From contig CALBDO010000027.1 of NCBI GenBank assembly GCA_937927515.1, positions 27,681 through 91,680 of the forward strand: a stretch of DNA of 64,000 nucleotides, written 5' to 3'. Each line of letters opens with the position of its first letter. The stretch's first letter is position 1. The notes beneath the pieces were generated by a model. The model searched no databases. It was not told the origin of the DNA and was given only the letters and a program-made list of their open reading frames with translations. Shown piece after piece: positions 46,752 through 57,300 of this stretch. The position numbers and the translations under genes were made by a program. This stretch comes from Candidatus Kapaibacterium sp. Lineage in GTDB: Bacteria; Bacteroidota; Ignavibacteria; Kapaibacteriales; UBA2268.

Positions 46752-47420
46752 ATGGATTACGACGAGCTACTGCCCAAAGAAATAACTGTAATAATTGCCG
46801 ACGACCACGAACTCATTCGAGTAGGGATAAAACGTTTACTTTCAACTGAGAAGCGACTTAAGATTTTAGCCGAGGCAGAAGATGGTATGATGGCTTTCGA
46901 GCTCATTAGGGTATATCGTCCAGACGTGGTTTTGATTGATATAAGTATGCCACGTTTAAATGGAATAGAACTTGCAAAAATGGTAAAGGAACAATACCCC
47001 GAAACCATAGTACTTATGCTAACAGCTTACGAAGATTACCAAAATGTTGAACAAGCTCTTTCAGTTGGTGCGGATGGTTATCTTTCTAAAAATATTAATC
47101 CAAATTTCTTAGTTGAGGCAATTTACAGAGCATATTTAGGCGAGCGGGTATTTTCGAAATCTATTTTACGTGTCTTGGATAAACCACTTGCTTTTGGTAG
47201 CGAAACAGACACCAGTAATGTTTCAATAACAAAAAGAGAAGCAGAAATTCTAAGTTATTTAGCATTGGGGAAAACAAGTAAAGAGATTGCAGAAATTCTT
47301 GGATTGAGCGTCCGCACTGTACAAAATCACCGAGCAAACATTATGCAGAAACTTGGAATACAAACCGCCGCTGCTCTCGTTCGATTTGCAGTAATATATA
47401 CTTCACAAAACAGAAAATAA
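46752..47420 (+). CDS. NarL/FixJ-family response regulator
   Basis: A 222-residue two-component regulator. The receiver domain (residues about 11-130) has the acidic pair Asp17/Asp18, phospho-acceptor Asp63 (LIDISMP), the Thr of LMLTAYED and the Lys of GYLSKNI. The C-terminal LuxR-type helix-turn-helix is intact (ITKREAEILSYLALGKTSKEIAEILGLSVRTVQNH). No histidine kinase is adjacent, so the partner is elsewhere. It begins 5 bp after nadE. A paralogue follows at 47506. Confidence 0.92.
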   Translation: MDYDELLPKEITVIIADDHELIRVGIKRLLSTEKRLKILAEAEDGMMAFELIRVYRPDVVLIDISMPRLNGIELAKMVKEQYPETIVLMLTAYEDYQNVEQALSVGADGYLSKNINPNFLVEAIYRAYLGERVFSKSILRVLDKPLAFGSETDTSNVSITKREAEILSYLALGKTSKEIAEILGLSVRTVQNHRANIMQKLGIQTAAALVRFAVIYTSQNRK

Positions 47421-47427
47421 ATAAAAT

Positions 47428-47443
47428 TAAGTATATATACTTA
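47428..47443. promoter_or_regulatory. 16-bp perfect palindrome upstream of the second regulator
   Basis: TAAGTATATATACTTA is self-complementary and lies 62 bp before the ATG of the second response regulator, just after the first one's stop. It could be a binding site for the NarL-type regulator; AT-rich chance occurrence is also possible. Confidence 0.4.
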
Positions 47444-47505
47444 TTTACTTGCCTTTCAAAACCAATTAATTTGCATAATTAATAGTTGTCAAACAAGGAT
47501 GTTTT

Positions 47506-48126
47506 ATGAATGGTGAGGAATATAGGGTAATAATTGTTGATGACCATCCACTTGTTCGTTTAGGTATAAAATCATTGATTGGGTTTTATCCTAAATTTAT
47601 TGTTATTGGCGAAGCTTCCAATGGATTGGAAGGATGGGATTTGGTTCAAACCCTCTCGCCCGATATCGCCATTATCGATATTGTTATGCCTATTAACGAC
47701 GGGATTTCCTTGGTAAAGAAAATACAAAATCTCGCAGTGAAACCAAAAACCCTTTTGATGACTGCCGTCGAAGAATTTGTTGATTTTAATTTGGCTTTTT
47801 GTTCAAATGCCGATGGCATTATTTTAAAAAGCCTTTCTAAAAAGGATTTCATTGATGCTATGGAAAGTGTTTTAGATGGCTACAAGGTTTACTCCAAAGG
47901 GATTTTTAAACTTGCTTCTATGGAAAAGATATTCGAATATGTTTCAAATGAGACAATTTATTTATCGTCCATACAACAAAAAATTATTTCGAAGCGTTTG
48001 AAAAAAAATCCCTTCCCCGTAATTGCTGAAGATTTAAATTTATCAATTTCGGAAATGGCAAGTGAAATAAGCAATATATTAAATCAGATTGATGATTGCG
48101 AAGTTCTAATTAATTCTACTGTATAG
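47506..48126 (+). CDS. Response regulator with degenerate LuxR-type DNA-binding domain
   Basis: A 206-residue paralogue of the preceding regulator. The receiver domain keeps Asp12/Asp13, Asp58 (IIDIVMP), the Thr of LLMTAVEE and the Lys of IILKS, so phosphorylation is possible. The C-terminal region aligns with a LuxR helix-turn-helix (LSSIQQKIISKRLKKNPFPVIAEDLNLS), but the recognition helix has lost the TVQNH-type residues (EMASEISNILNQI), so specific DNA binding is doubtful. It may act through protein interaction or dimerise with the first regulator. It precedes the collar-domain gene by 55 bp. Confidence 0.78.
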   Translation: MNGEEYRVIIVDDHPLVRLGIKSLIGFYPKFIVIGEASNGLEGWDLVQTLSPDIAIIDIVMPINDGISLVKKIQNLAVKPKTLLMTAVEEFVDFNLAFCSNADGIILKSLSKKDFIDAMESVLDGYKVYSKGIFKLASMEKIFEYVSNETIYLSSIQQKIISKRLKKNPFPVIAEDLNLSISEMASEISNILNQIDDCEVLINSTV

Positions 48127-48181
48127 ATTTGGTATGTTTTTTGTTTTTTTAAGGAAAGTTCAAAAAAAGAGATAAATTAAA

Positions 48182-51100
48182 ATGAAACCAGAAGTATTTT
48201 TTAAAAGCAGTATATTTTTACTTATACTCATCATAGGATTTTTTAATCTTTATTCCCAAGGACAAAACGTAGGCATTGGAACAACTACCCCTGACAATTC
48301 AGCCATACTCGAGTTGTATTCCACATCGCATGGATTTCTTGTCCCTCGACTTACCACTACACAAAGAAATGCTATTGCCAGTCCCGCTACTGGATTGTTA
48401 ATTTACAACTTAGATAATCAAAGATTTGAGTATTATGATGGTACTCAGTGGATAGGTTTAGTGTCGTCGATTTCCACTGTACCTTTCAATTTAATTTCAA
48501 CTGGGACAAACACAACGGCAACGATGACAGTAGGAAGTGGTGCAAACATAGTATTAGGTGGAGGTAATATTGAGGCGAATAAATTTAAAGGTACTGGTTC
48601 ATTAACTGATGCGGTAGATTTGAGTACCTCGGAGGTTTCTGGAGTTTTACCTATAGGAAATGGAGGAACTGGGAACAGTACAATTCCGGGACAAGGGCAG
48701 TTGCTAATCGGCAATGGAATTGGATTTTCATTAAATCAAATCACAGCTGGTAATGGTATAACAATAACCAATGGAGCTGGTACCATAACAATATCGGATG
48801 CAAATGCTTCGAGCGAAGTAACTGGCTCTGGCAATGCCGGGCAAGTTACTTTTTGGAGTGGAACAAATACGATTGCCGGCGATAATGACTTATGGTGGGA
48901 CAATACGAACAAACGGCTTGGAGTAGGGACGACGAATCCTAATGAAAAAGTCCATGTTAATGGGAATTTACTTTTTTCTGGTGCTTTGATGCCTAATGGT
49001 TCCCCTGGAACTTCTGGACAAATCCTTGTTTCTCAAGGTGCTGGTAATCCTCCACAATGGGCTACAGCTTCTACAATAGAGACAGACCCAATTTTTAATG
49101 CTGCCTCTGCGAATATTGTTTTCGACGGTGACGTTGCGGGTGGAGATTTGAATGGTACGTATCCCAACCCTACTGTAGACGGATTATTGGGCAGGCCTTT
49201 AGCAATTACGGTACCTGCTCAAGGACAAGTTTATCGTTGGAATGGAATAACGAACCAATGGGAACCGTCGGATGTTGGCTCTGTCACAAGCGTTGCTTTG
49301 CAGATGCCCTCCGATTTTGCTGTTACAGGTTCTCCAATCACATCTAGTGGTACTTTAAATGTAAATTGGAACCAGCAAGGAGCAAACACAGTTCTTGCTG
49401 GGCCTATATCTGGAACGGGGACTCCAACTTTTCGTACTTTGACAGATGTGGATATTCCCGATAATATAACTGCTTCGAATTATTTGCCCCTTGCAGGTGG
49501 CACAATGACTGGTGTAATAAATTTTGCTACTGGTCAGACATTTCCTGGTACAATTTCTGGTAATGGCGCTCAGCCATACCTTGCAATTTGGAGTGGTGGG
49601 TCTTCAATTACATACGATAGCCGTTTACAATGGAGTAATGCTGAAAATGCCATTGTTGTGCAAAATTCGATTGGATTAGTTAACTCAGGTAGTGGCTCTA
49701 ATTATATTAGAACCAGTCCGACGCAAAACGTTGCTATAAGTTATTACCTTCCTACTTCTTTGCCAACAACTACTGCATTTTTGCAATCTGATGCAAGCGG
49801 CAATCTTTCTTGGCAGATTATTCAAACTTTGCCAAGTGCAACTAATGGGCAAACCTTGCGTTATAATAATGGCTGGCAAGCTACCGATTTAATCTTCCAC
49901 GATGTGGCAAACAATCGAGTTGGATTGAATTTCACCACACCGGCCACCTTGCTCCACCAGGACCAAGGCACCAGCACTGCAACCTATCACAAATTTACTG
50001 CTGGTACCACGACCGGTACTGGGTCCAACGATGGTTTCGACATTGGAATTGATAATTCTGGCAACGCCATTATAAAGCAAAACGAAAATCTTCCTATAAT
50101 CTTTCAAACAAATGGCACCGAAAGAATGCGCTTGCTTGCAAATGGTAAATTGGGTATTGGAACATCGACAATTAATGATGACTCATTACTTGTTCAAGTG
50201 AACGGAGATGTTTTAATAGATGGCGATTTGGTTGTTACTGGGAATATAGACCCTAAGGTCATTTACCTACAACCTTTGAATACAATCCCTAGTGTCATAT
50301 CCAAGGGTGCATTGTATTATGATAATAACAATGATGTCTTACGTGTTTACAATGGCTCAAATTGGAGTTCGTTCGTTACACAGAGTACATTGCAAAACGA
50401 AGTTGCATCTATTGCTTGGAAAACAACCGGAAATTCTGGTTTGAATGAATCAACCAATTTCATTGGTACAACTGATAATGTCGGTTTCAAGATTAAAACC
50501 AATAACAATGATAGAGTCGTAGTTACAAGTACTGGAAACGTTGGAGTAGGGACAAACACACCAAACTCGACTCTATCTGTCGAAGGTTCAATCTCGAATA
50601 AAGTCGATATTGTCACCTCTAATGTTACTTTGGACGCTACACATCATACAGTTTTGGCGAATTCGACCTCGGACATAACCATTACGCTTCCGAGTGCTTC
50701 CTCTTCAAATCTTGGTAGGACTTATGTAATAAAGAATATTAATACAGGTAATGTTACCATTAGCGGTTCCATCGAAGGTTCATCTTCAATGGTAATTCGA
50801 CAAAGGGAGTCGATAGAATTGATAAGCAATGGTTCAACTTGGGTCGTAACCGGTAGTTATCAGCCGGTGCCACCAATTGGCTCTATTATTGCTTGGCACA
50901 AAGATTTTACGAATACACCTTCGCTACCTTATGGTTGGGTGGAATGCAATGGACAAACATTGAACGACCCAGCAAGCCCATATCATAATCAGGTCATACC
51001 AAATTTAAATGGCAACCCAAATGGTGCTGATTCACCGGGTTTGAACGAAAAAGCAAAGATGTTTCTGAGGGGCGGGACAACCTCCGGAGTTGGACAAAAT

Positions 51101-51319
51101 GATGCATTTCAAGGGCACCGTCACAGCATCGACACCGACGGAGCGCGTAAGCGCACTCTTGCATACCAGACATATGACTGGGGTTTAGGGATTTATGCGC
51201 CGTTAGCAAATATCACTGTAGGCGACCCAATTTCCGACGGTACAAATGGCAGTCCGCGAACTGCTGATGAAACTCGGCCCAAAAATATGAGTGTTGTTTG
51301 GATAATGAGAGTTAAATAA
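48182..51319 (+). CDS. Secreted protein with phage tail-collar domain
   Basis: A 1045-residue secreted fibre-like protein. The signal segment (SIFLLILIIGFFNLYSQGQ) is followed by the typical opening VGIGTTTPDNSAILELYS, then glycine/threonine-rich fibre repeats (GNGGTGNSTIPGQGQLLIGNG, NKRLGVGTTNPNEKVHVNG, RVGLNFTTPATLLHQDQG). The C-terminal about 170 residues resemble a phage tail-collar domain (PPIGSIIAWHKDF, GWVECNGQTLNDP, FQGHRHSIDTDGAR, NMSVVWIMRVK). Such chimeras occur in Bacteroidota as surface fibres. No T9SS sorting domain is seen. It lies 40 bp upstream of the giant repeat protein, so it is probably co-transcribed. Confidence 0.82.
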   Translation: MKPEVFFKSSIFLLILIIGFFNLYSQGQNVGIGTTTPDNSAILELYSTSHGFLVPRLTTTQRNAIASPATGLLIYNLDNQRFEYYDGTQWIGLVSSISTVPFNLISTGTNTTATMTVGSGANIVLGGGNIEANKFKGTGSLTDAVDLSTSEVSGVLPIGNGGTGNSTIPGQGQLLIGNGIGFSLNQITAGNGITITNGAGTITISDANASSEVTGSGNAGQVTFWSGTNTIAGDNDLWWDNTNKRLGVGTTNPNEKVHVNGNLLFSGALMPNGSPGTSGQILVSQGAGNPPQWATASTIETDPIFNAASANIVFDGDVAGGDLNGTYPNPTVDGLLGRPLAITVPAQGQVYRWNGITNQWEPSDVGSVTSVALQMPSDFAVTGSPITSSGTLNVNWNQQGANTVLAGPISGTGTPTFRTLTDVDIPDNITASNYLPLAGGTMTGVINFATGQTFPGTISGNGAQPYLAIWSGGSSITYDSRLQWSNAENAIVVQNSIGLVNSGSGSNYIRTSPTQNVAISYYLPTSLPTTTAFLQSDASGNLSWQIIQTLPSATNGQTLRYNNGWQATDLIFHDVANNRVGLNFTTPATLLHQDQGTSTATYHKFTAGTTTGTGSNDGFDIGIDNSGNAIIKQNENLPIIFQTNGTERMRLLANGKLGIGTSTINDDSLLVQVNGDVLIDGDLVVTGNIDPKVIYLQPLNTIPSVISKGALYYDNNNDVLRVYNGSNWSSFVTQSTLQNEVASIAWKTTGNSGLNESTNFIGTTDNVGFKIKTNNNDRVVVTSTGNVGVGTNTPNSTLSVEGSISNKVDIVTSNVTLDATHHTVLANSTSDITITLPSASSSNLGRTYVIKNINTGNVTISGSIEGSSSMVIRQRESIELISNGSTWVVTGSYQPVPPIGSIIAWHKDFTNTPSLPYGWVECNGQTLNDPASPYHNQVIPNLNGNPNGADSPGLNEKAKMFLRGGTTSGVGQNDAFQGHRHSIDTDGARKRTLAYQTYDWGLGIYAPLANITVGDPISDGTNGSPRTADETRPKNMSVVWIMRVK

Positions 51320-51359
51320 GATTTGACTTATGTGGAACAATATTATTTCGGGAATTAGT

Positions 51360-54300
51360 ATGAAAAGAATTTGGGTTGTGCTGGTTCTTTCAATTTTCAG
51401 CATAATCTCTACACATTCACAATTATATATAAATCAAAATGCAACTGTCTATATTGGCTCGAACAGTACAATATTTATTGATACTGATTTGCAACTATCC
51501 AGCGGCAGTAGTTTGACGCAAAGTGGTTCTGGGACAATTTATATTTCTGGAAATTGGTTAAATTACGGTGGTACTTTTTACCCTGGTTCTGGTGTTGTAA
51601 TTTTTGTAGGAAATGGGAATTCAACGATTTCTGGTTCTACTACAACAAATTATTATGATTTGGTTGTAAATAAAAATTCTTCTCTGCAAATTGTATTGCT
51701 AGATAATAATACAAATGTTTTAAATGAGTTACAAATACAGAAAGGTATTTTCCGTCTCGGCAATTCCAATTTTGTTCGCCTTTTAATATATGGTGATGCA
51801 ACTGTTTACAGTGATGGTGTGTTTGATGTTACCGATAATCTTCCGGTGGCGGTGGATACCGTTAAATTTGGCGGCGATTTGATTGTCGATGGGACTTTGA
51901 ATTTCAACCAAACAAATGGAAAAGCATTTGCTTTCTTCTTTAATTCTGGTAATGTCGACTTTGATGGCACTGGTACAGCAGAATTTTATGAAGTTATTCT
52001 AAGGAAATCAGCTAAGTCCGATACTGTGTTCTTTAAAAAGTCGTTTACAGCACCCAATGGATTTTTAACTCTGGACACTGGCTTCTTTAAAATATTGGGC
52101 AACTACTCAATTTCAAATACCTTTTTGAAGCCTCAAACTGGGACTGGTAACTGCTTTATTCAAAATGAAAGTGGATTATGGCTGGATAATCCTAATGTTA
52201 CTGTTCTAGGGCAACCTTTGCAAGGTAATCTGTATCTTCGTGGCGATTTGATAGTTTCTCAAGGAGTATTTAATGTTGGTTCCACCGGGGAAAGTTCTAT
52301 AATTTACGATAACACCCCACCGAGTAAATCAAAACTTGATGTGCGTGGTGGTCAACTTAATATTTGGACTCGACTATCGCCAAGCGCTTATTCCACGAAT
52401 TTATTAGATTTTTCTTTTTCTGCTGGTAACATTAATGTTGGTAATGGTTCAAACAGTACTGAATCATCAGTAGGTCTTTTTGATATTAGTGCATCTAATT
52501 CTTCTTTCAATTGGTCCGGTGGTGTATTAGAACTTCGCCGTACTGCAAATAATACTGTGGCAGATTATGTTGTTCTTGCAAGTAATTACAACGTTACGGG
52601 TGGTATTCTAAGAATAAACTCGGCTTTAACCGGTCAGACTTTTGATATAAATTCAACTGTTCCTGTGTATGAACTCCAAGTAAATGGAACCAACAACCCT
52701 ATTGCTAGAGTTGTTAATAATAATTTAACAGTAATTACTGATATTACTTTTGCTGGCTCTGGTGCTGGGCGTTTGAATGCAAATAATTTTAACATTACAC
52801 TCGGGGGCAATTGGATAAACAATTGTGCAACCGCGAGTGGATTTTCTCCTGGAACTGGAACAGTGGTTTTGAATGGGTCTTCAAATCAGACGATTGGTGG
52901 AACTCAATACACATACTTTAATAATCTTACCATTAACAAAACTAGTGGGCAAGTTGAGTTAGACATCCCAATTCGAGTTGAAGGGAACTTACGTTTATTG
53001 TCCAACACTTTGTTCGATTTAAATAGCAATGATTTAACAATAGGTCCTAATGGGCACATTTATTCAGATAATGGAACTAGCGAAGATGTGATAACATTCA
53101 ATTCAAATAAATTCATAGTTAATTCTGGCAGTAACGGAAATCCTCTTGGTGGTGCAAAACTGATTCGTGAAATTCCCACTGGTGCAACTTTGCCTTTGTA
53201 TTTGCATTTTCCTGTTGGAACACCCGGATACTATTCCCCTGCAGTTATCACTTTCAACATTAATGGGGCTACTTTTGGTGCCAGCCCAATGGTTTCTGTT
53301 AAGCCTGTGCCTATGGAACACCCCGAAGTAGAAATCCAGAATCGTTCATTGACAAAGTATTGGGTGGTTGATAAAAACGATATTACCATCAGCAATGATG
53401 GAGCTTCTGTTAAATTTTATTATAATTCTGGGGAAGTACAAGGTAGCGAAGGCTCATATGTTGTTCTAATCTATACTCCTTCGTACAATAATCCATCTGG
53501 AAGCTGGTATATTAATCCTGGTAATAATAATTATGTTGACTTAAGTAACAGGCTATTTTATTCGCTTCAAGTAGATGATATTGTTGGAGATTGGGTTGTT
53601 GGTGAGCCAGATGTTGCAATTCTTACATTTTTTGCTCGTGCTAATGGTAATTTCAATTCTCCCTCTACTTGGTCTAATGTGGGCTTTGGTGGTACACCAT
53701 CGACTAAAGTTCCTAACAAAAAGAATCATAAAGTCAGAATTCAAGACTATACAGTTACAATAACAGATAATGTTCCAGAAGTAAATATAATTTCTGTTGA
53801 AAACGGTACAGAAGGACGCCAGCCCGGAAAGTTGGTTTTCACTGGAAATTACACTGTTCAAGGTGATACTTTTAGGCTTGAACCAAATACATCGATTTCC
53901 ATAAGTCACACAGATGGTATTTCCGCTGTTCCTAATAACACTGGGTGTATTTTGACATATGTGCGAGACTTGTCCAGCTCAGCTTTATACATTTTTACTG
54001 GTAGTTCAAACCAGATAACTGGCGATGGAATACCAAGTGCAGTTAGTGGCTTTGTTGTTGATAAGCCAGCTTTGCAGGTATTAACTCTCTCGAAAGCTAT
54101 TCAAATTATCGACTCTTTAGTTATAAACGAAGGTGTTTTGGACATCTCCTCTTACTCAATTAATGGCCAATCTTCAGGCAGAACATTTATTATGCGGGGA
54201 GGCGAACTTATTGTTCGCACGAACTTCCCAACAAACTACACACCACCGACCTTCTCTGCTGGTAGAATTACTTTTGATGGTACCGGTAACGTGACTATAC

Positions 54301-57300
54301 CCAGTTCTGCTTCAAATCCAGCAGTTAATAGGTATTATGATTTAAAAATTTCTGGAACTTCTCGAGCTGGAAATGTAACCTTTGCTTCTTTAGGAGAAAT
54401 TAGAATTTATAATACATTAGATATATCAAGCTTAAATTTCGCAAACAATACCTATAGATTTTTTACTGATGGTTCTACCGTCAGATTCTGCAAAAATGGT
54501 GGTACCCAGGCGATACCGTTTAAGCCTGCCTCTCCAACAGACACTGTTGTATTTTTGGAATATTATAATTTAATTCTCGATAGTTCTGGTACAAAACAAA
54601 TAACCGCAACGGCAGGTGGTACATTTAAAGTTCTTAATAACATACTGATTGATAATGGTGCTACTTTTGCTTCCAATAATTTTAATATTGAAGTTCAGGG
54701 TAATTGGACAAACGATAATGGTTCTTATTTTCTACCTGGAACTTCATCTGTAATATTTAGAAATACTAATGCTTTGACTACTAATACAATTACATCACGC
54801 GATACAAGTGATAATCCTTTTAACAATATTGTCATTGCTGGCTCTGGAAGTGTCCAGGCTTTGGATAATATTAAAGTGCAGGGGAACTTTTCAATCTTCT
54901 CTGGTGCTACTTTTGTTATGACTAATAATTATATGTCTTTATATGGGAATTGGACGAATCAAGGTGGTACTTTTACATACGGAACATCGACAGTTGCTTT
55001 TAATGGTACCAGCACTCAATATATTAGTAAAGCTTCTGGAAACGAGAATTTCTTCAATCTAATTCTTAATAATTCTGAAAATCTAAATGTTTATGGAATA
55101 GGCAATATTGGCAATGGACTAATAATTAATAATAATATTACGTTAAATTACGGGGGTATTGTTGCTCGTTCTGGTAGTGATTACCGTTTTGTTAGGGTTT
55201 TGGGCAATCTCTCTCGCCCGGGCGGTGGTTTTATCGATGGGCAGCTGCAGAAAATTGTACAAGCTGGAACAACCTCGCAAACATTCGAAGTTGGATTCGG
55301 AAATAGGTATACACCAGTAGTTTTAGATTTTTACGGTGGTGGGGGCACGGCTGGCTTGCTTGCTGTTTTAAGCGATACCATAAACACGACCTCGAGCCCG
55401 GTGAGTTGGAATACTTTCCCACCTACGGATGTATTACCTTCTGGTAGTACAATCAGTGCTTCAAAACATGTTGCAAGACAATATTCAGTTGTTGTTCCCT
55501 CGGGAAGCACATTCTCACTAGGTTCTTATCGTAAATATAATGCAACATTTACCTTCATTGGTACTGCAGCACCCAATGGTGATTTGCGAAATGGGGCAAA
55601 TCCTAATCTTTTTGAAGTTCGATTAAGAAGTGGTTCCAATTGGATTGCTCCGTATTCTTTTGGAAGTATACCTTTCATAGGAAACAGGACCTCGAATACT
55701 ACTCAATTTGATAGCCTTGCTGATTTTGGTACATTTGTTGTTGGCGAACCAGAGGTATTAACCTTTTATACACGTGCAAATGGTAACTGGACTGTAGCTT
55801 CCAACTGGTCTACCGTTGGCTACGGTGGTCCAGCAGCTCCAGAGTATCCTGGGCAAAATACAAATAATTTTCGTGCTTTCATTGGAAATAACAATGAAAT
55901 TACTCTTAATCAAAATCTTGTGGTTAATACCAATGGGACGAACACTGGTTTTGTGCAGGTAGATTCTAGCGGCACACTAGATTTTGGAACTTATGTAATA
56001 AGTGGAACCGGCGAATTTAGACTTGCAAAGGATGGAAGAGTAATTACAGCAAATGTAAATGGTTTTCGTGCCACCGGAGCTTTCGGAAGCGTACAAACTA
56101 CCACCCGCGATTTCAATTATCTGAACCACAATCGTGGCCATTTCGTTTACTCTGGCACTAGTAATCAAACTCAGACAAACGAGGCATTGGCATCTACGAT
56201 TGCTACTCTAACTGTGAACAAATCTTCTGGAACTTTGACCTTCCAACGAACCCTTACGATTTCGGATAGTTTATATATTCAATCTGGAAGTCTAAGTTTA
56301 ACAGCTAATTTGACCATAAATGGAAATATAAGAAGGAATTCTGGAACCGTTTTTAATCCAAATACGACCACTATAACATTTTCTGGACTAGCTGGCGATA
56401 CTATAACAAATCTAGCAAATAATCCACTCGAATTTTACAATCTCACCATTGCTAAAAATATAGGAACTGGCGAGGTAGTTCTTAATGACAATACCAAAAT
56501 CAGTATCAACAACAATTTAACCTTTTCAAATTCTGGTACAAACAAAGCATTGCTTACTGCACGGAAACCTGGAACCTATGTAATTATGGGAACAAACGCT
56601 ACAGTTTCTAATGCAAGCGATGCTCGTGGTTGGGTCAACGGTGAATTGCGTAAATACATTCCATCTGGGGATGCTCCAGCAATCACTTTTGAAATAGGGG
56701 ACAGTTTGAGATACTCCCCATTTTACTTGGACTTTGCATCTGGTACAAATAATGGGACAGCTGGTTATCTTGCTGCCAAGGTATTTCCCGGGACACACCC
56801 GTATATGGATTTAGCATATAATCCACCAGTAGCACCAAGCCGTTTGATTGGTCCAAAATGGTGGCGTTTGACATTACCGCAAGGTTCTACTTTTCAGCGA
56901 GGGACAAGAAATGTTACTGTTCGTGCCTACTTTATTGTTCCCGGAGATGATGCTTATGTAGATTATTGGGGCTGTGTAGATTTAACTTATTGTCGTCGCT
57001 GGACTGATTCTGTAATTTGGCAACCTTTGTATCCAGTTTCAACTTTGAGCAACGATGGAACTGTCGGTTGTTCAGACACACGGCAATCTGGTTTAATCCC
57101 CAGTTTTACTTACTCTGGCGCTCTTTCCTCTGGCCTTGCCTTTGTCCAAGTTGCAAATGTTAATACTGCATTTGGCTGGTCTGAATATATTGGAAACGAT
57201 TTGCTACTCGGGGATTTTGTCTCTGGAAATCAAAATACCATAGCTCGCTTTTATAATTTTTACAGTGTTCGCGATGGTGATTGGACCGACCCTTCAACTT

